Assembly (NCBI GenBank): GCA_024449915.1 | Contig: JAMZAV010000102.1 | Coordinates: forward strand, 1 to 64,000 | From: Sweltsa coloradensis | Taxonomy: Eukaryota; Arthropoda; Insecta; Plecoptera; Chloroperlidae | DNA: 64,000 bases | Direction: 5' to 3' | Part shown: piece after piece, positions 1 through 13,700 of the stretch | Position numbering within the stretch: position 1 is the first letter of the stretch | Layout of the letters: every line of letters begins with the position of its first letter | Translations under genes and position numbers: made by a program | The notes under the pieces: generated by a model | Told to the model about the DNA's origin: nothing | The model's input: only the letters and a program-made list of their open reading frames with translations | The model's database searches: none

Positions 1-100
1 GTTTAAATTTACCAAATTCACGTATTCAATAAAACTGTGATTGAATTTAAGACAAATCAGCACAATGACGATTGAGAGGACCAACTGAGTTCCTAATCAT

Positions 101-881
101 AATTGGATGGGCGAAGCGAAGACTTCAATTTCACCGACCCCCCAAAAATTAGCTCGGGTGTTTTTTTGTTTTTGTTTTTTTTTTGTTTTTTTGTTTTTTT
201 GTTTGTTTGTTTTTCTGTCTGTTTGTTCGCTCTCTACCGGGCAAACGGCAAATTTAAGGGAACCTTCGAGATCTCTGAACTTAGACTTGCTACGTTTTTG
301 GATACAATCGAAGAAATATTTCTCAAGAATATCGTAGGCCTACGTTTACGATTTTTCCCGATTTTTTGTGCGATATTTTCGTGACATTTGGGCCGATTCT
401 GACCAAACGGGTGGGGCTACAACGTAAATATTTCACATGGACATTAAGGTCGTGATGTATTGCTTTCTGAAACGAAAAATTGAAAAAGTTAGCCAGAATC
501 TATAGAAATAAAGTTTTATCTTTTAATATAAGTTTTCTGATTTTTTGTGCGATATTTTCGTGCCATTTGGGCCAATTCTGACCAAACGGGTGGGGCTACA
601 ACGTTCATATTATTCATGGACATTAAGGCTATGGTTGATGTAGTACTTTTTAAAAAAAAAGTTGAAAAAGTTGCCAGAATCCATAGAAATAAAGCTTTTA
701 ATATAAGTTTTTTTATGGTAAATAATACCAATTGACAGGTAACAACAGAAACTTGACAACAATCACCTACAATGCGTAGGCAGCAAAACAAAGCACTTGC
801 AAAAGTAAAGATATCCCACGCAAACTAAAAACTTTAAAAAGCTCATCCATCAACGCGGCGAGACTTTAGCGTTTTCCTAGT
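101..881 (+). repeat. Dispersed repeat family A, copy 1
   Basis: Begins AATTGGATGGGCGAAGCGAAG-like and ends TTTTCCTAGT. It contains a T/G-rich run, then CTCTACCGGGCAAACGGC, then an internal block (GCGATATTTTCGTG..ACCAAACGGGTGGGGCTACAACG) that occurs twice. The same order of blocks is found at 893, 16442, 47837 and 50436. Short open frames inside it are chance frames in the T-rich tract. The class is unknown: the CCTAG|T right end resembles a Helitron 3' end, but the left end does not start with TC, so that assignment is not secure. Confidence 0.8.
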
Positions 882-892
882 AGGTCAAACTT

Positions 893-1657
893 AATTGGAT
901 GACAAAGCGAAGACTTCAATTTCACTGGACCCCCAAAAATTTAGCTCGGGTGTTTTTTTTGTTTGTTTTGTTTGTTTGTTTTTTTGTCTGTTTGTTCGCT
1001 CTCTACCGGGCAAACGGCATATCCGATATTGATGAAAATTTGAGGGGACCTTCTAAATCTCTGAACTTAGAGGTGTATTGTTTTTGGGCACAATCGAAAA
1101 AATATTTCTCATGAATATCGTACTTTTACGATTTTTTTCGATTTTTAGTGCGATATTTTCGTGCCATTTGGGCCGATTCTGACCAAACGGGTGGGGCTAC
1201 AACGGTCATATTATACATGGACATTACAGTTATGGTGATGTAGCACCTTTTAAAAGAAAAAGTTGAAAACGTTTGCCAGAATCCATAGAAATAAAGCGTT
1301 TAATATAAGTTTTTTACGGTTTAGTGCGATATTTTCGTGCAATTTGGGCCGATTATGATTAAACGGGTGGGGCTACAACGTTCATATTTAACATGGACAT
1401 AAGGGTATGGTGATGTAGTACCTTATGAAACAAAAAGTTGAAAAAGTTAGCCAGAATCCATAGAAATAAAGCTTTTAATATAAGTTTTTTTCGGTAAATA
1501 ATAACAATTTACAAGAATCCATAGAAACTTGACAACAATCACCTACAATGCATAGACAGCAAAGCAAAGCACTTGCAAAAGTAAAGATATCCCACGCAAA
1601 CCAAAAACTTAAAAAAGCTCATCCATCAACGCGGCTGGACTTTAGCGTTTTCCTAGT
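893..1657 (+). repeat. Dispersed repeat family A, copy 2
   Basis: Same order of blocks as copy 1, in the same orientation, starting only about 12 bp after it. It starts AATTGGATGACAAAGCG and ends TTTTCCTAGT, with the ACCAAACGGGTGGGGCTACAACG-type block present twice, once with a substitution. The two adjacent copies look like a tandem duplication or two insertions at one site. No coding capacity is credible. Confidence 0.8.
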
Positions 1658-4600
1658 AACCAAGCACTGGCAATTGCTTGAAATTATTAGTAGAACTTAC
1701 AAAATAGTGGCATGACTTGTCTTTTCGACGAGGCAATATTTTTTTTAGATGCAATAATCTTCGGTTTTATAATATAAGTGCGAAAAGCAACACAATAACC
1801 TTACGATTGAGAAAGTTTATTTATTGCCATTAAAAGAATAAAATAAAAACCGTTTACTTCCATTTCGTTGACACAAAAAATCTTAAATGTTGTTTCACAT
1901 GTAATATTAAAATAAACTAAAAAAGTAACTCACCAAATATCTAACTTATCAACACTCTAGTAAAGGAATATCGACTACTTTTTATTCGTTGATGTTGGTT
2001 TAAGTTTGTTAGTTACTTATTAACATAATTTCGTTAGCAAAATGTAATAATATGTTATGTTTTATAAAAATGGTGGCTCGCTCCATTGTTCTCTAATTGT
2101 GAATACTTGAAAAAACTCTTTCAAAAAACTGCAACTCTTTATTTATTTAAAGTTAAAAATTTGATGAAGAGCCAGAAAAAATAAACCTGTTAACATCACA
2201 ATGTTTCTTCATGAATATTCTTTGGTAATTTACTAAAAATTAGTATTTCTCTTAGTCTCCATAAATAAATGTATTATTTTGTGTTTGAAACCTGGAAGTC
2301 GTTGTCGTAAACTGAACAGATTGGAAAGACTTGGCCGTGCACTATTTTCACCCTATCTTCTAGTCTCATCATGAAAATCTGATCGCGCGACCGGAAAGAT
2401 AAAGTGCATGCTCGCCTAGTGCGAGCGAGAAGCTATGTACGCCCTAGCATGGTTTGAAAGTCAATGAAGTTAAAATGCTTTTAGCGATGCTCGTGAATAA
2501 AAAATGAGTTGAGTCCCATCCACTGGCTGACTCACTCAATGTTGAAAAAGCACATTTGAAAATTATGGATTCGTCTTCTGTGACGAGAAGATGAAATAAT
2601 GAAGGCGTAGGAATAGAAGGCGCCACTATCAAGTGTATGGTCGTGCCCTGTGTCTGCAATGAGGGTGAGGAGTAACGTGCGACACGTCGTGACTGGGAAA
2701 ATCAGAACTTGACAGACAATCCAACTCAGAAAGGTTCATGATTGAAAGAAAACACTGGTTGACTTTACTCTTAACATTTTTTGATTTTCCTACAACTTTT
2801 TTTATCTTCTTGTACCTTTTCTAAGCAGGGTGGTACTCTCGGCTGTTCTTCCGTGTTTTCCTCTTAAATGTGAAACTTTTTTAAAGACAGCTTAAAGTGT
2901 AGTACCTTCCCGCCCCTAGGCAGGAGTTCCATTAGGTGTTTGAGTGTCTTAGGATCGATGCTGCGTTTGTTAGCCTTTCTCTCTCTCTTCTGTTTGTGCC
3001 CAGGGGAAATTCCATCCACCAAGTGTCATTCAACACACGCACATATTTCTAATATGAGTAATTTGTTTTGACTTTGTGGAAGGAGATAGGTAGAATTGTG
3101 CACGCGCAATCAGATCTTTATATTTTTATTCTTTGTTGACGAGAACAGGAAAGGGATAGAGGGGGAAGAATTACAAAGAGCGCGTTTATCGAGTGTGACA
3201 TACGCAAAGAAAGGCAAAAGGGGAAAGTTTTCGGTGAGATTCTTTCAGAGTCAGAGGGAAAGTTTAATCTCACCACTTAATGAAAAGTGGTAAATATTAG
3301 CTGAATTCTTTATGAACGTTTAAAAAAAGTAAGTGGTTTCAAGTGGTTTTCTCGTACGACAAATATACCGTCTACGTACTCGGTACGGCAGACATCCCCT
3401 ACCAAGACCGCGGCTTCCTTATTTACTGAATTGTCCGGAAAATTAATACTTCCTGTTCGGTTACAATGGAAATGAAAAACCGGCTGTTGATCGGAACAGA
3501 TAAAAACTTATTTCCTATTCCGCACGAAATTGCTTTTATATTTCACCACTATCTCACCTTTTATTTCGCCAATTGAATAACAAAGATTTATGTACGGTGT
3601 TATTATGAGACACCATTATAGTTTGCAAGGTATGCCTCGGCATACAATTGGATACATGCATAAAGGCTCTACGTCGATATAAACGTTCGGCACCAGATCC
3701 ACAGGAAATTACAACACTGTTTTGGGTATAGGGTGTACTACGTGGCTCGCGAGGGTGTGTCCTCGCTTTCTTTCCATGTTTCACTTCCGAAATTCTTTAA
3801 TTCTATAAAACTTAAATTATTGAGAACATATTTCATTCAAATATACATAGGTTGTTTAAATCAATTTATTCATTGAAAAACATTTCTGTATTAAATTAAA
3901 TACTCGTCAATATTTTTTGTCAATACATATTTGATTTTTATGATTTCACTATGGCTCAGTTCCATAGGCTGATTACCAAAATGACGCGTAATTTAGAGGT
4001 GTATATAAATGCATGTTTCCTTGAGTGTTTTCTATGTATCGGTACAAGACAGAATTTTATGATAGGTCATTTCAGATTATTAGATTGTAAAACAAAAAAA
4101 CTCAGATTCATGTATATAAAAGATTCCCCTAGACCCTGAATTCATCAATATTAGGCGCAAAACATTAAAATGTGGTCGTATAAAAGAACAGTTTTTAGTA
4201 ACAATTTTCAAAACGTCATTGCAGATTTGTGATGATGGAAAATATGTGAAAACAGTTTATTTGTAGGATAATAATTAGTTTAAGAACCATTTTTTTAAGT
4301 CTTATAGACAGAATTTAAACTTGCGTATTTTGTATAAACTGAGTAATAACAGTAAGTATCATTGAATAGTTGCGCAATATTACACGTTTGTTTTGTTTAT
4401 TACAATGCACTTATGAAAGTGTTTAAGATGAAAACCTTTTCTACTCAAATTTTAATTTAATTGTTCTCCTTTTCAGTGTTAAGTAAGTCATTTTAGTAAG
4501 TGTTTCCTAGGTCACACGTCGGACGCTTCGGATATGTTTTAAACATTTCTCTTGGACATTCCTTCTCACCTATCTAAATACCTTGCACGCTTAATGAACG

Positions 4601-5307
4601 TGAGCAAGGACATATACCAGACACCCGGGGCAAAATTTAATTTAATTTAGTGGCAAGTAACAACCAGCTGCTAGTTGCGAGAAACCCCGATATCACTCGT
4701 TACAAGTACGGGGGAACAGTGTCTAATTACTGTGAATATCTATGCTGGGCACTTACCACGGATTCGTGCGACACAGAATTGCCTCCAATTATTCATCATT
4801 TTCTTGATTTGTAAGTGTTTTGCCGGAATAACACCAAATTAAGGTGACATATTATCAAAGTAATGTTGTTGTGTTACAAAATTTAAAAGCGGACAAATAC
4901 TACGCGCAGCATTGCAACCATTTCCGAACATGTTGACCGTTTTTTATTTCTTTGAATGAAGGTGACGACCATTTCTGCAAGATCAACATTATTTTATAAA
5001 TATCAGTTTATTCTGTAATTTTGGTTCGGAATATATATTTCCTTGTATATTGTACAAAAGCACTCCGACGATAGACAATACTGTATTATGCTGAATCATC
5101 TTTTTAACTATTGGCATTTAAAAGAAACTGCTGAATATACAGTTTTAACCACGTGCATCCAGGTTTCGGAGATAATTTCGAGTTTATCGAATCTCATGTG
5201 TTGGCAAGACGAAAAGTATTGCAATTGCGAGCATGTAATCCAAAATATGTAACAACATGTTCAGTCCAAAAATTATTTAAACATATCAAAATTATTTATC
5301 AAACGAT
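1658..5307. other. AT-rich intron sequence, no gene recognised
   Basis: About 3.6 kb upstream of the first recognised exon. Open frames here are short, with no recognisable protein signature, codon bias or splice-site support. A somewhat less AT-rich patch lies near 2300-2700. I see no repeat family, RNA gene or exon in it. It is inferred to be an intron of the Dscam-type gene because exon 3 downstream begins in mid-codon. Confidence 0.5.
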
Positions 5308-5420
<113 letters not shown>

Positions 5421-5545
5421 TTTTAGTTAGAGTTAAGACAAAAGTAATAATGTATGTAATAGATACACATGGAAGTACTTGACGTAAGTCCGTACAACAT
5501 GTTAGCTCCGGTTTTAACCGAGTTTGTATGAAATACATCCAATAA

Positions 5546-6390
<845 letters not shown>

Positions 6391-6398
6391 TTTATATG

Positions 6399-6512
<114 letters not shown>

Positions 6513-6969
6513 GAGGTATGAAGTGAAATATGACAGCGGAATAACCGAATTTCTTTTAAATACAGTCTTGTTAAAATTTGATATTGTTGATTTTTGCACA
6601 ATTTGACTCATAGATGTAAAACGTTTGCACAAAAAATGAAAGGCCATTAAAACCCAGTTTAACGATAATAAAACACAAGAACCATCTATTAGCGTCGTAA
6701 GTTAGGCAAGGTGATTCCTTCTATTAATGCAGAAGTTAGTGTTAAAATTGTGCTCGTCATTATCTACTTCAATGGACACAAATCGATCGAATATGGCAAT
6801 ATGCTTCAAGCAAATAGTGACATCGGAGGCGTCCTAGAGAAGAGATACACACAAAATAACTTTTACAAAATGTCCCCGTTGAAAAACGAAGCAACTAAGT
6901 GGATAGGCAACAGATAAAGAGTGCAGAAGTTATTTTTTTATTGGTTCAAGTTGAGACAAACGTTTAACA

Positions 6970-7220
6970 GTTACGGGTACGGGTGTATTCAAATAGTGAG
7001 CGAAAGTTGCGTCTAGAGTTTTCCGTCAGCTTTCAGTTATCTGTGTTGGTGGAGGTGCCGGGCTCGCTCAGCTCTAGGTAGGTCCAGCTCCGCCCGCGTG
7101 GCCAGGCTAACCTAGAACCGTCTGTTCCTTATGTTTTGAAGGGCAATGCCAAAATAAACTCGCATGTCAACCAGAGGTCATATTCAACACACTTACAGAC
7201 GGCCGGCCGGCTGGACAGTA
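6970..7220 (-). repeat. Dispersed repeat family D, copy 1
   Basis: On the + strand this reads GTTACGGGTACGGGTG, about 75 bp further on TGGTGGAGGTGCCGGG (7047-7062), then GGGCAATGCCAAAATAAA, CATGTCAACCAGAG and ACAGACGGCCGGCCGGC. The same blocks in the same order, or as the reverse complement, occur at 35191, 43290 and 56910, and in part at 18900 and 55478. No open frame of note. It could be a SINE or another non-autonomous element; no A/B box was identified. Confidence 0.65.
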
Positions 7221-9139
7221 AAGTGGTGCATATAAGTGAGTCTCGCTCCCGAAAACACACTTTGAATAAGTTTTTTCGTTCTTGAATATCCTTATGATAA
7301 AATTTGGATAGTTCATAATACTAAACCATATTGATCTACGGTAACATGAATAACAAGGTGTAATGTGAAAGTTATCATACTCCCAGGGTGAACATCAAAT
7401 TCATGTATCATGCTTTGTACTGGGGATGGATGAGTTCTAATTTTACAATCTCGATTTACCGAAAACTGTAAACATTTTGTATGGTAATATTTAATATGAA
7501 AACGAGGCTTGTTCATGTAGGGGAATTCGTATATGAGATTGATTGATTGGCTGATTGGTCAGTAGGATGAGGGCTAATGTAATGGTATTCGCTATATTGG
7601 TTCCTTTGAGGGATCAAAAACACTTACTAAAGCTTATCGTTCTTGGTTTATCATATTTACACTGTTGATGAATATGGCAGATGGAAGAACAACTATAATG
7701 GCATTGACATATCTAGCTTTAAATGTGTTTAGTTGATCAGAAACTGTCTATACGTGTCAAGTATTATTATACCATATGAATTATTCTTTTCGGTCGTTTT
7801 GAAATGTTGGAAGATTAACTGTAGGTGGACTCGTAAGCATTGTTGGTCATCATTAGCCCCTACAGATTAAAAAAATTAAGACAAATTCTTTAAATTAAAA
7901 AATTTTCAACATTTAACGTGCTACTGTGTGCAGAATGCTCATCACTTAAATGTCTAGATGAAAATTTTCAAAATAAATCTAATAATAACAAAGGAATTTT
8001 TCCCAGCAACAATTTGAAACTTATGATTTGACAAACAGTCATGAAGTATGGGAATTGTTATTGTGAGTTAGTATCAAAATGATATTTGAAATTATTTATT
8101 CCAACACTGGCATTTTGACTCGAGGGAACATTGGAATAACTCTTTAATCAGAAATTAAAAGTTTTCGGTATGAGCCAGTGAACTAGAATACCCCTGTGTC
8201 ACTTGCGAACTAGATACATTCGTTTAACGTGTGTAATAAAAATTAAGTTACAAGTTTAGGTTGTTTATACAACATCCCAAGACAGGTATAGCTGGACACT
8301 ACGGTACCTCCGTATTCATTTAAGTAAATTTAGCCAAAAAATGCCGTCATTTGTGCAATTGGTACTAAAAAGTAGAGTTTCCTCTATACTGAAAAGTATA
8401 TGAAAAACTTAGCCAACAAATTCCCTTCCAACGCTTTTTGTTCGTGTACGTCAAGTTGTCTGACTTTAATCAGGTTCTGCTCTTCTGGACTACTCCTTAA
8501 CATCCCATGAAGCTCATATGTTGGGGAGTATATTCTTTACGTATTAGCCAACTAATGTGGGTAAAATCTTCACTTCGCTCATGTAACCGTCTGTGTATAT
8601 TTAATTTCTTATGAATTATTGCTATCTTAATTATCACAAAGGTGCAAAATGTTAACACAACTAAGTAAATGAATCAACTTATTGTTATTCTACTTTTGTT
8701 CCTTCTTTTAACAGTTAAAACAATATTAAATTTACCACGTGGGATTCCTAAGTGACAATTGCTTTAAATTGTGTTTTTGATTGTTCTTATTCACAACGTT
8801 GAAATCACTGCACTTTTAAAATAAACATTACACATATATACATAAACGTAATATTTCCACAGTTTTATTTTTAAATGAACTACGTATTATTTTGTCAAAC
8901 ATTAAATGAGAGTTTTGATTTATGTGTCGAATTTATCATTTTGCAACATTTCCTTGATTGCATATAATCAAACATACAGTCCTGGTGTACTTCTACTTTT
9001 TCTTCCCTTCTCACGAATAATGTGTTATTTTACCTTATTTATACGTAAACAATATAATCAAACATTTTTATACATTTGTCTGTTTTTGTAATTGAAATCT
9101 TCAACCGTTTGCTTTATCCATTATTTTCTTTAATTTCAG
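7221..9139. other. Intron sequence upstream of exon 3
   Basis: AT-rich sequence with no recognised repeat family, exon or RNA gene. Its last bases form a polypyrimidine tract and acceptor (TTATTTTCTTTAATTTCAG) at 9121-9139, which defines the start of the first Dscam exon. Confidence 0.6.
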
Positions 9140-9460
9140 TTCGAGGTGGCATAATCGACAGCCAAGGTCCTCTCTTCTTGGCCGAGCCCCGGTCCGTGAT
9201 CGAGTTCGCCAACGACACCGGTGCCCTCCTCGAATGCTCGGCCAACGGAAGTCCCGCGCCGCGCCTTGACTGGGTGGCCTCTGACGGGTCCCCAGTCAGC
9301 CCCATCTCGCACATCAGAGAGCTGCTACCCAACGGTTCCTTGTACTTCCCGCCGTTTGGAGCGGAGAGCTACAGGCATGACGTGCATTCTGCTGTATACC
9401 GGTGCGAAGCCACCAACTCAGTGGGACGCATTCTAAGCAGGGATGTCAATGTCAGAGCAG
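9140..9460 (+). CDS. Dscam: Dscam-family exon 3 (Ig1 domain)
   Basis: Internal exon coding the first immunoglobulin domain of a Dscam-family cell adhesion receptor. In insects these proteins mediate homophilic recognition between neurites. It opens after a TTTCAG acceptor with two bases finishing a codon (RGGIIDSQGPLF..) and ends GCA-G before the donor GTAAGC at 9461, so it ends in phase 1. Visible landmarks are LLECSANGSPAP (first Ig Cys), LDWVASDGS (core Trp), LLPNGSLYFPPFGAESYRHD and VYRCEATNSVGRILSRDVNVRA (second Cys). NDT and NGS sequons are present. It is 321 nt, of normal size for Dscam exon 3. The SYRHDVH wording recalls Dscam2/3/4 paralogs more than Dscam1, but that is from memory of the family. 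The signal-peptide exon is not in the window. The 3' end is tandemly duplicated into the intron (see 9364-9748). Confidence 0.95.
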
Positions 9461-9748
9461 GTAAGCTACAGGCATGACGTGCATTCTGCTGTCTACCGGT
9501 GCGAAGCCAGCAACTCAGTGGGACGCATTCTTAGCAGGGATGTCAATGTCAGAGCAGGTAAGCTACCGACATGACGTGCATTCTGTGTACCGGTGCGAAG
9601 CCAGCAACTCAGTGGGACGCATTCTAAGCAGGGATGTCAATGTCAGAGCAGGTAAGCTACCGACATGAAGTGCATTCTGCTGTCTACCGGTGCGAAGCCA
9701 GCAACTCAGTGGGACGCATTCTAAGCAGGGATGTCAATGTCAGAGCAG
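9364..9748 (+). repeat. Fourfold tandem repeat of the exon 3 end with its splice donor
   Basis: Unit 1 is the last 97 bp of exon 3 (9364-9460). Units 2-4 follow directly at 9461-9557 (97 bp), 9558-9651 (94 bp, a 3-bp deletion near TTCTG-TGTACC) and 9652-9748 (97 bp). Each unit ends AGAGCAG|GT, so there are four potential donors at 9461, 9558, 9652 (all GTAAGC) and 9749 (GTAATT). Units 2-4 share GCCAGCAACTC where unit 1 has GCCACCAACTC; units 3 and 4 share CTACCGACATGA. Reading past the first donor gives a stop at 9475-9477, so only the first donor keeps the protein open. Confidence 0.95.
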
Positions 9749-9914
9749 GTAATTACACAGTTATTTCATTTTAATTTAAATGTGTACTTTTTTAGACGTA
9801 TCTAGTATTACAATGTTATTGTGTGTTGAACCTAAATGGGAAGGATATTTAAGTTAATGTGTAGGTATAATGGACATATATTTATATGTTATATTGCAGA
9901 CTTTCACGGATTGA

Positions 9915-10516
9915 ATATGCAGACATTGTATTTTCGGGTAGTCCGTGTGGTTTTATTATTAGTTCCAACGTTTCGGGCAGTTTCTCCCTGCCCATCTTCA
10001 AGGAAATTTAAAACATAAAAACAATATCAAAACAAACAAAACCTTACTTCTTAACAAACACTGCAACTGGATACAAAGACAAAACCAAAAAGCTTAGAAA
10101 ACATAGGTACTAATGACAACATATTATGAACATCCAGATATTTTAAAAACTGTGAAGACATCAACACACTCTATTACTTTAAACTTTTTTTTTATTACTT
10201 TAAACACAACAAGAACCCCTTGAGCCATCTACTCGTACGCTGAGGTCATCTAAAAAGTAATAGAGTGTGTTGATGTCTTCACAGTTTTTAAAATATCTGG
10301 ATGTTCATAATATGTTGTCATTAGTACCTATGTTTTCTAAGCTTTTTGGTTTTGTCTTTGTATCCAGTTGCAGTGTTTGTTAAGAAGTAAGGTTTTGTTT
10401 GTTTTGATATTGTTTTATGTTTTAAATTTCCTTGAAGATGGGCAGGGAGAACTGCCCGAAACGTTGGAACTAATAATAAAACCACACGGACTACCGAAAA
10501 TAAAATGTCTGCATAT
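9915..10516. mobile_element. Long inverted repeat with hammerhead-like core (Penelope-like?)
   Basis: The left arm (9915-10180) and right arm (10254-10516) are near-perfect reverse complements around a loop of about 73 bp. Each arm, read outward, contains TTGAAGATGGGCAG, a short loop, then CTGCCCGAAACGTTGG. This resembles the CUGANGA / stem II / GAAAC core of hammerhead ribozymes carried by Penelope-like elements. The first conserved C of the core is T here, so activity is doubtful. No reverse transcriptase is encoded. It may be two element ends in head-to-head orientation or a foldback derivative. Confidence 0.7.
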
Positions 10517-10567
10517 AATATATATATATATTATATATATGTATACATGTATATATATATATATATA
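10517..10567. repeat. AT-rich dinucleotide tract
   Basis: Imperfect (AT)n directly at the right edge of the inverted repeat, followed by two tandem TATATAAAG units. Confidence 0.85.
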
Positions 10568-10589
10568 AAGTATATAAAGTATATAATCA

Positions 10590-10715
10590 AATGTATTAAG
10601 ATCACACTGTTAATCATTTGTATGGAAATCAATCCAGAAATCAGCGGGGTATCGAACCCTGGTCTCTCGATTAGTTGTTGGGTGCTTTACCTCTAAGCTA
10701 CCGAGACGGTAAACT
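10590..10715 (-). mobile_element. tRNA-derived SINE or pseudo-tRNA
   Basis: On the minus strand a tRNA-like head reads CTCGGTAGCTTAGAGGTAAAGC (A-box-like) and then, about 30 bp on, CAGGGTTCGATACCCCG (B box with a T-stem). The two ends cannot form a proper acceptor stem, so it is not a functional tRNA. A short AT-rich tail follows toward 10590. Element ends are approximate. Confidence 0.6.
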
Positions 10716-13700
10716 TAAATACTTCTGGATTGTTGGTGCATTATAGATCTGAATAGATTGGAACAGTACTGCTACGATTCTGCTGCCTTTGAACTGACCA
10801 AATAAATTATTAGGTGTTGAAATGAATGCTATGTTGAATTATGTCTCGTGAAAATATAATTTCGCTTAAGCACAAATTTACGAAATTGGTACATTCATAT
10901 GAAGGATAACACACATGTTAATTTAGGGGATAGCAACAACATAATATAACACCAGAATTCATATCACCATTTATTTCCAAAAAAATATGTTATGTTGAGT
11001 AATCTAATTATTTTCGTAGTGTGCTTGTCTACGGATGAATTTATCTTCTTACTAATATACTAATACTAATATACTAATACTAATATACTAACAACAAAGT
11101 GCAAATTCGATATTAACGCTATCAAAATCTCGAAGTTTTATCCAATAGAAATGAGATAATTTGCAACAGTATCGCATCCTAGAATAAAACGAAAGTTAGA
11201 AGTTTCAAGGAACACAATACTTATTACAGATAGAACATTATTATCAGATGAATAGAGCCAGTAAAATTCCTAATCAGTCTTGAATAACCAATTTTATTCA
11301 AAAACATTACACCTTTAGTCGCCTCAATAACCCCAAAATGTGTTTGTTTAACTAAAATCAACATATCGCAAAGGCTGTAGAACTGGCGCTAGAATATGAC
11401 AGTGATACTATTGCAAAAACGCTTGCATTTTACAATGTTCTAACCTTGTTTGGTAGAAATGAATTTGCAATTTGAAATAAACGAAATAGATTGTGTTGAC
11501 AGCTTTCAACGTGTACGATTTTAGCACATTATGATTTGTGTTTTTTAACATATTTAAATTCTAGTAAAAGAGTAAAATTATTCTCCATTATATAAATTTT
11601 TCTGTCCTAACTTGTATACATCTTCCTAAATGTTCTTTCTTCTGTCGCTCATCTTAAGGGCGTCTAGCATCACCATGGTCGTTGTTTACTCAACCGTACT
11701 CAAAACAATATAGTCAACATTTTCATTATTTATCCTAAAATTCTCATTAGGGTACTGCTTTAATATTTATGGAAAATACCGCTTGTGTACACAAGATTGC
11801 AGTTGTTTTTATAAGTAGTTTTCTTCATTGGCATTCAAATTGTATAATCTTGAACAAAGATTGCTTTTACTGACAGCGCTTTATGTTCGAAAACAATTTT
11901 GGGGTCTGAATTTCTTACTCAATATAAGTGGAAATAAGAACCCTTTTTTTCAGTATTTAGGCCGAAATTTTAATCACGCTAGTTTTGACGATTTATATGT
12001 AAAATGTTACTGAATGCAATGCATTTTAATCCCGACCTGAAGCTATACTGACAACGTAGATCGTTACAGCGTGGTTAAAATAAAATAATACACGGTACAA
12101 AAGACTTGACAAAGACCATTAGAAAACAAGCTTTTCATGACAAGGTGGCTATATTTCCCGCGCAATTAGCAACATCGGATGTCCGCATTTCCACTGGTTA
12201 TCAGGTGTTCCCTTTGTGATGTGTGATACTCCAGCTCGAGCCTTCTTCTCTTCCTACTCGAGCGTATGCATGGCACTAGCGGCTAAGCTCAACATTACTC
12301 GGCTTCGGTGACCGACCTACACACAGGTTTTAAATGAACACGATAAGCATTTATTTATGTGGAACGTAATTATACAAAAACAAGTTTTCGTGCGCATGGT
12401 CGGTCATTCGATGTAACTTTACTCTTACAATAAATGTTATTCGAGTAATTGGTGGAGAAACATACTATTGCATTGTTCAAATAACCAAATTTACGTGTAT
12501 CAGAGTTTTCAAGCTATCGACTAGTTAGCTCAATTCCCGTTCGAATTGTTATTTTTATTTCTAGGTAAGTCTTTGAACTTAAGAATCTAAAGTGGGATTT
12601 TTACTATTACAAATAGAAAAAAGTGTAAATTTGTTGTTGCTGTGTCGCCATAGAGTTTGTTAGTGGGAGAATGTTTGTGTTATACATAAAACAAGTATTT
12701 TTTATCCTGGAAAAGGTTACATCACTATTACACATATTCAAATAATTATTGGTGTGCAATTTACGTTTGAATGCTCAAGGGAGTTTCACTTAAATCACAA
12801 TATTGTGTGTATTATGTTTCCATTTCATTCAATCATTTCATTGAGGGTTTTACGTACTGCAAAATCCCGATATTAGATATATACTAAGTATGAAGACTTC
12901 GATTGTTAGAGACCTTGTAAAAACCATACTGTCTTTGTAATATGTTAATGCTGCCCACTTAAAAAGCTCCTTTTACAACACTATAAAAATAATTAGAATA
13001 CAAATCCCGTTTTTGTTAAGACTATGTTAATAGCGTCCATGTTAATCACAACGCTAAATTTTTGTCGTTCAAGTTACCTTATTTGCATTCCTGGCTGAAT
13101 TACATCTGTGAGAGCTGAAAATATGTCGAGTGGGAATGTTATATAAAGTACAGTTATCTTCCTAGAAACACTTGCACACTCGCATTAAAACAATTATTAT
13201 TACAATAAAAAAAGTCTCATAAAAAAGTTATAAACATTTTAATAAAACTACACCGGCGCAATTCTGTGAAAGGTAGCCAAACCAACAACTTTTCGTCGGA
13301 ATGCTCTCTGTATTATCCTACACATTAGTTTTATGACAAGAGTGATAGTTAATTATAATAGTGAACGAGTCACTTGAAAACTTACCCAACGATGCATTGT
13401 TAGTTCCCTGAACAATTTAACACAATACTCATACAAACAACGTCATTATTTTAGCTCGAAGACACATCTTTATTTGAACGCCACCTACAAAATTAGAGAC
13501 GTCGTCACTAAGTAAAAAGCAAATTTAACTAAAATGTACTAAATGTTTTTAAATACTCATAATTTGCCAATGTTTTTATCTCGTACGCCATAGAAAACCT
13601 TTAAGAAATGTAATGAGAATGATTTATTCCTTCAGACGAGATGAAGTGTCGGTTTTTATTAAATCAACAAAACAATAAATTTGTTTTTGTGTTCAGTATT

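Noticed and set aside
101..384. Plus-strand frames of 93 and 76 codons at the window start
   Set aside because: They lie in the T-rich part of repeat family A; the equivalent frames in other copies are not conserved.
9461..9748. Extra alternative exons made of repeat units 2-4
   Set aside because: The units have donors but no acceptor between them (only GTAAGC joins), so they cannot be separate cassette exons.
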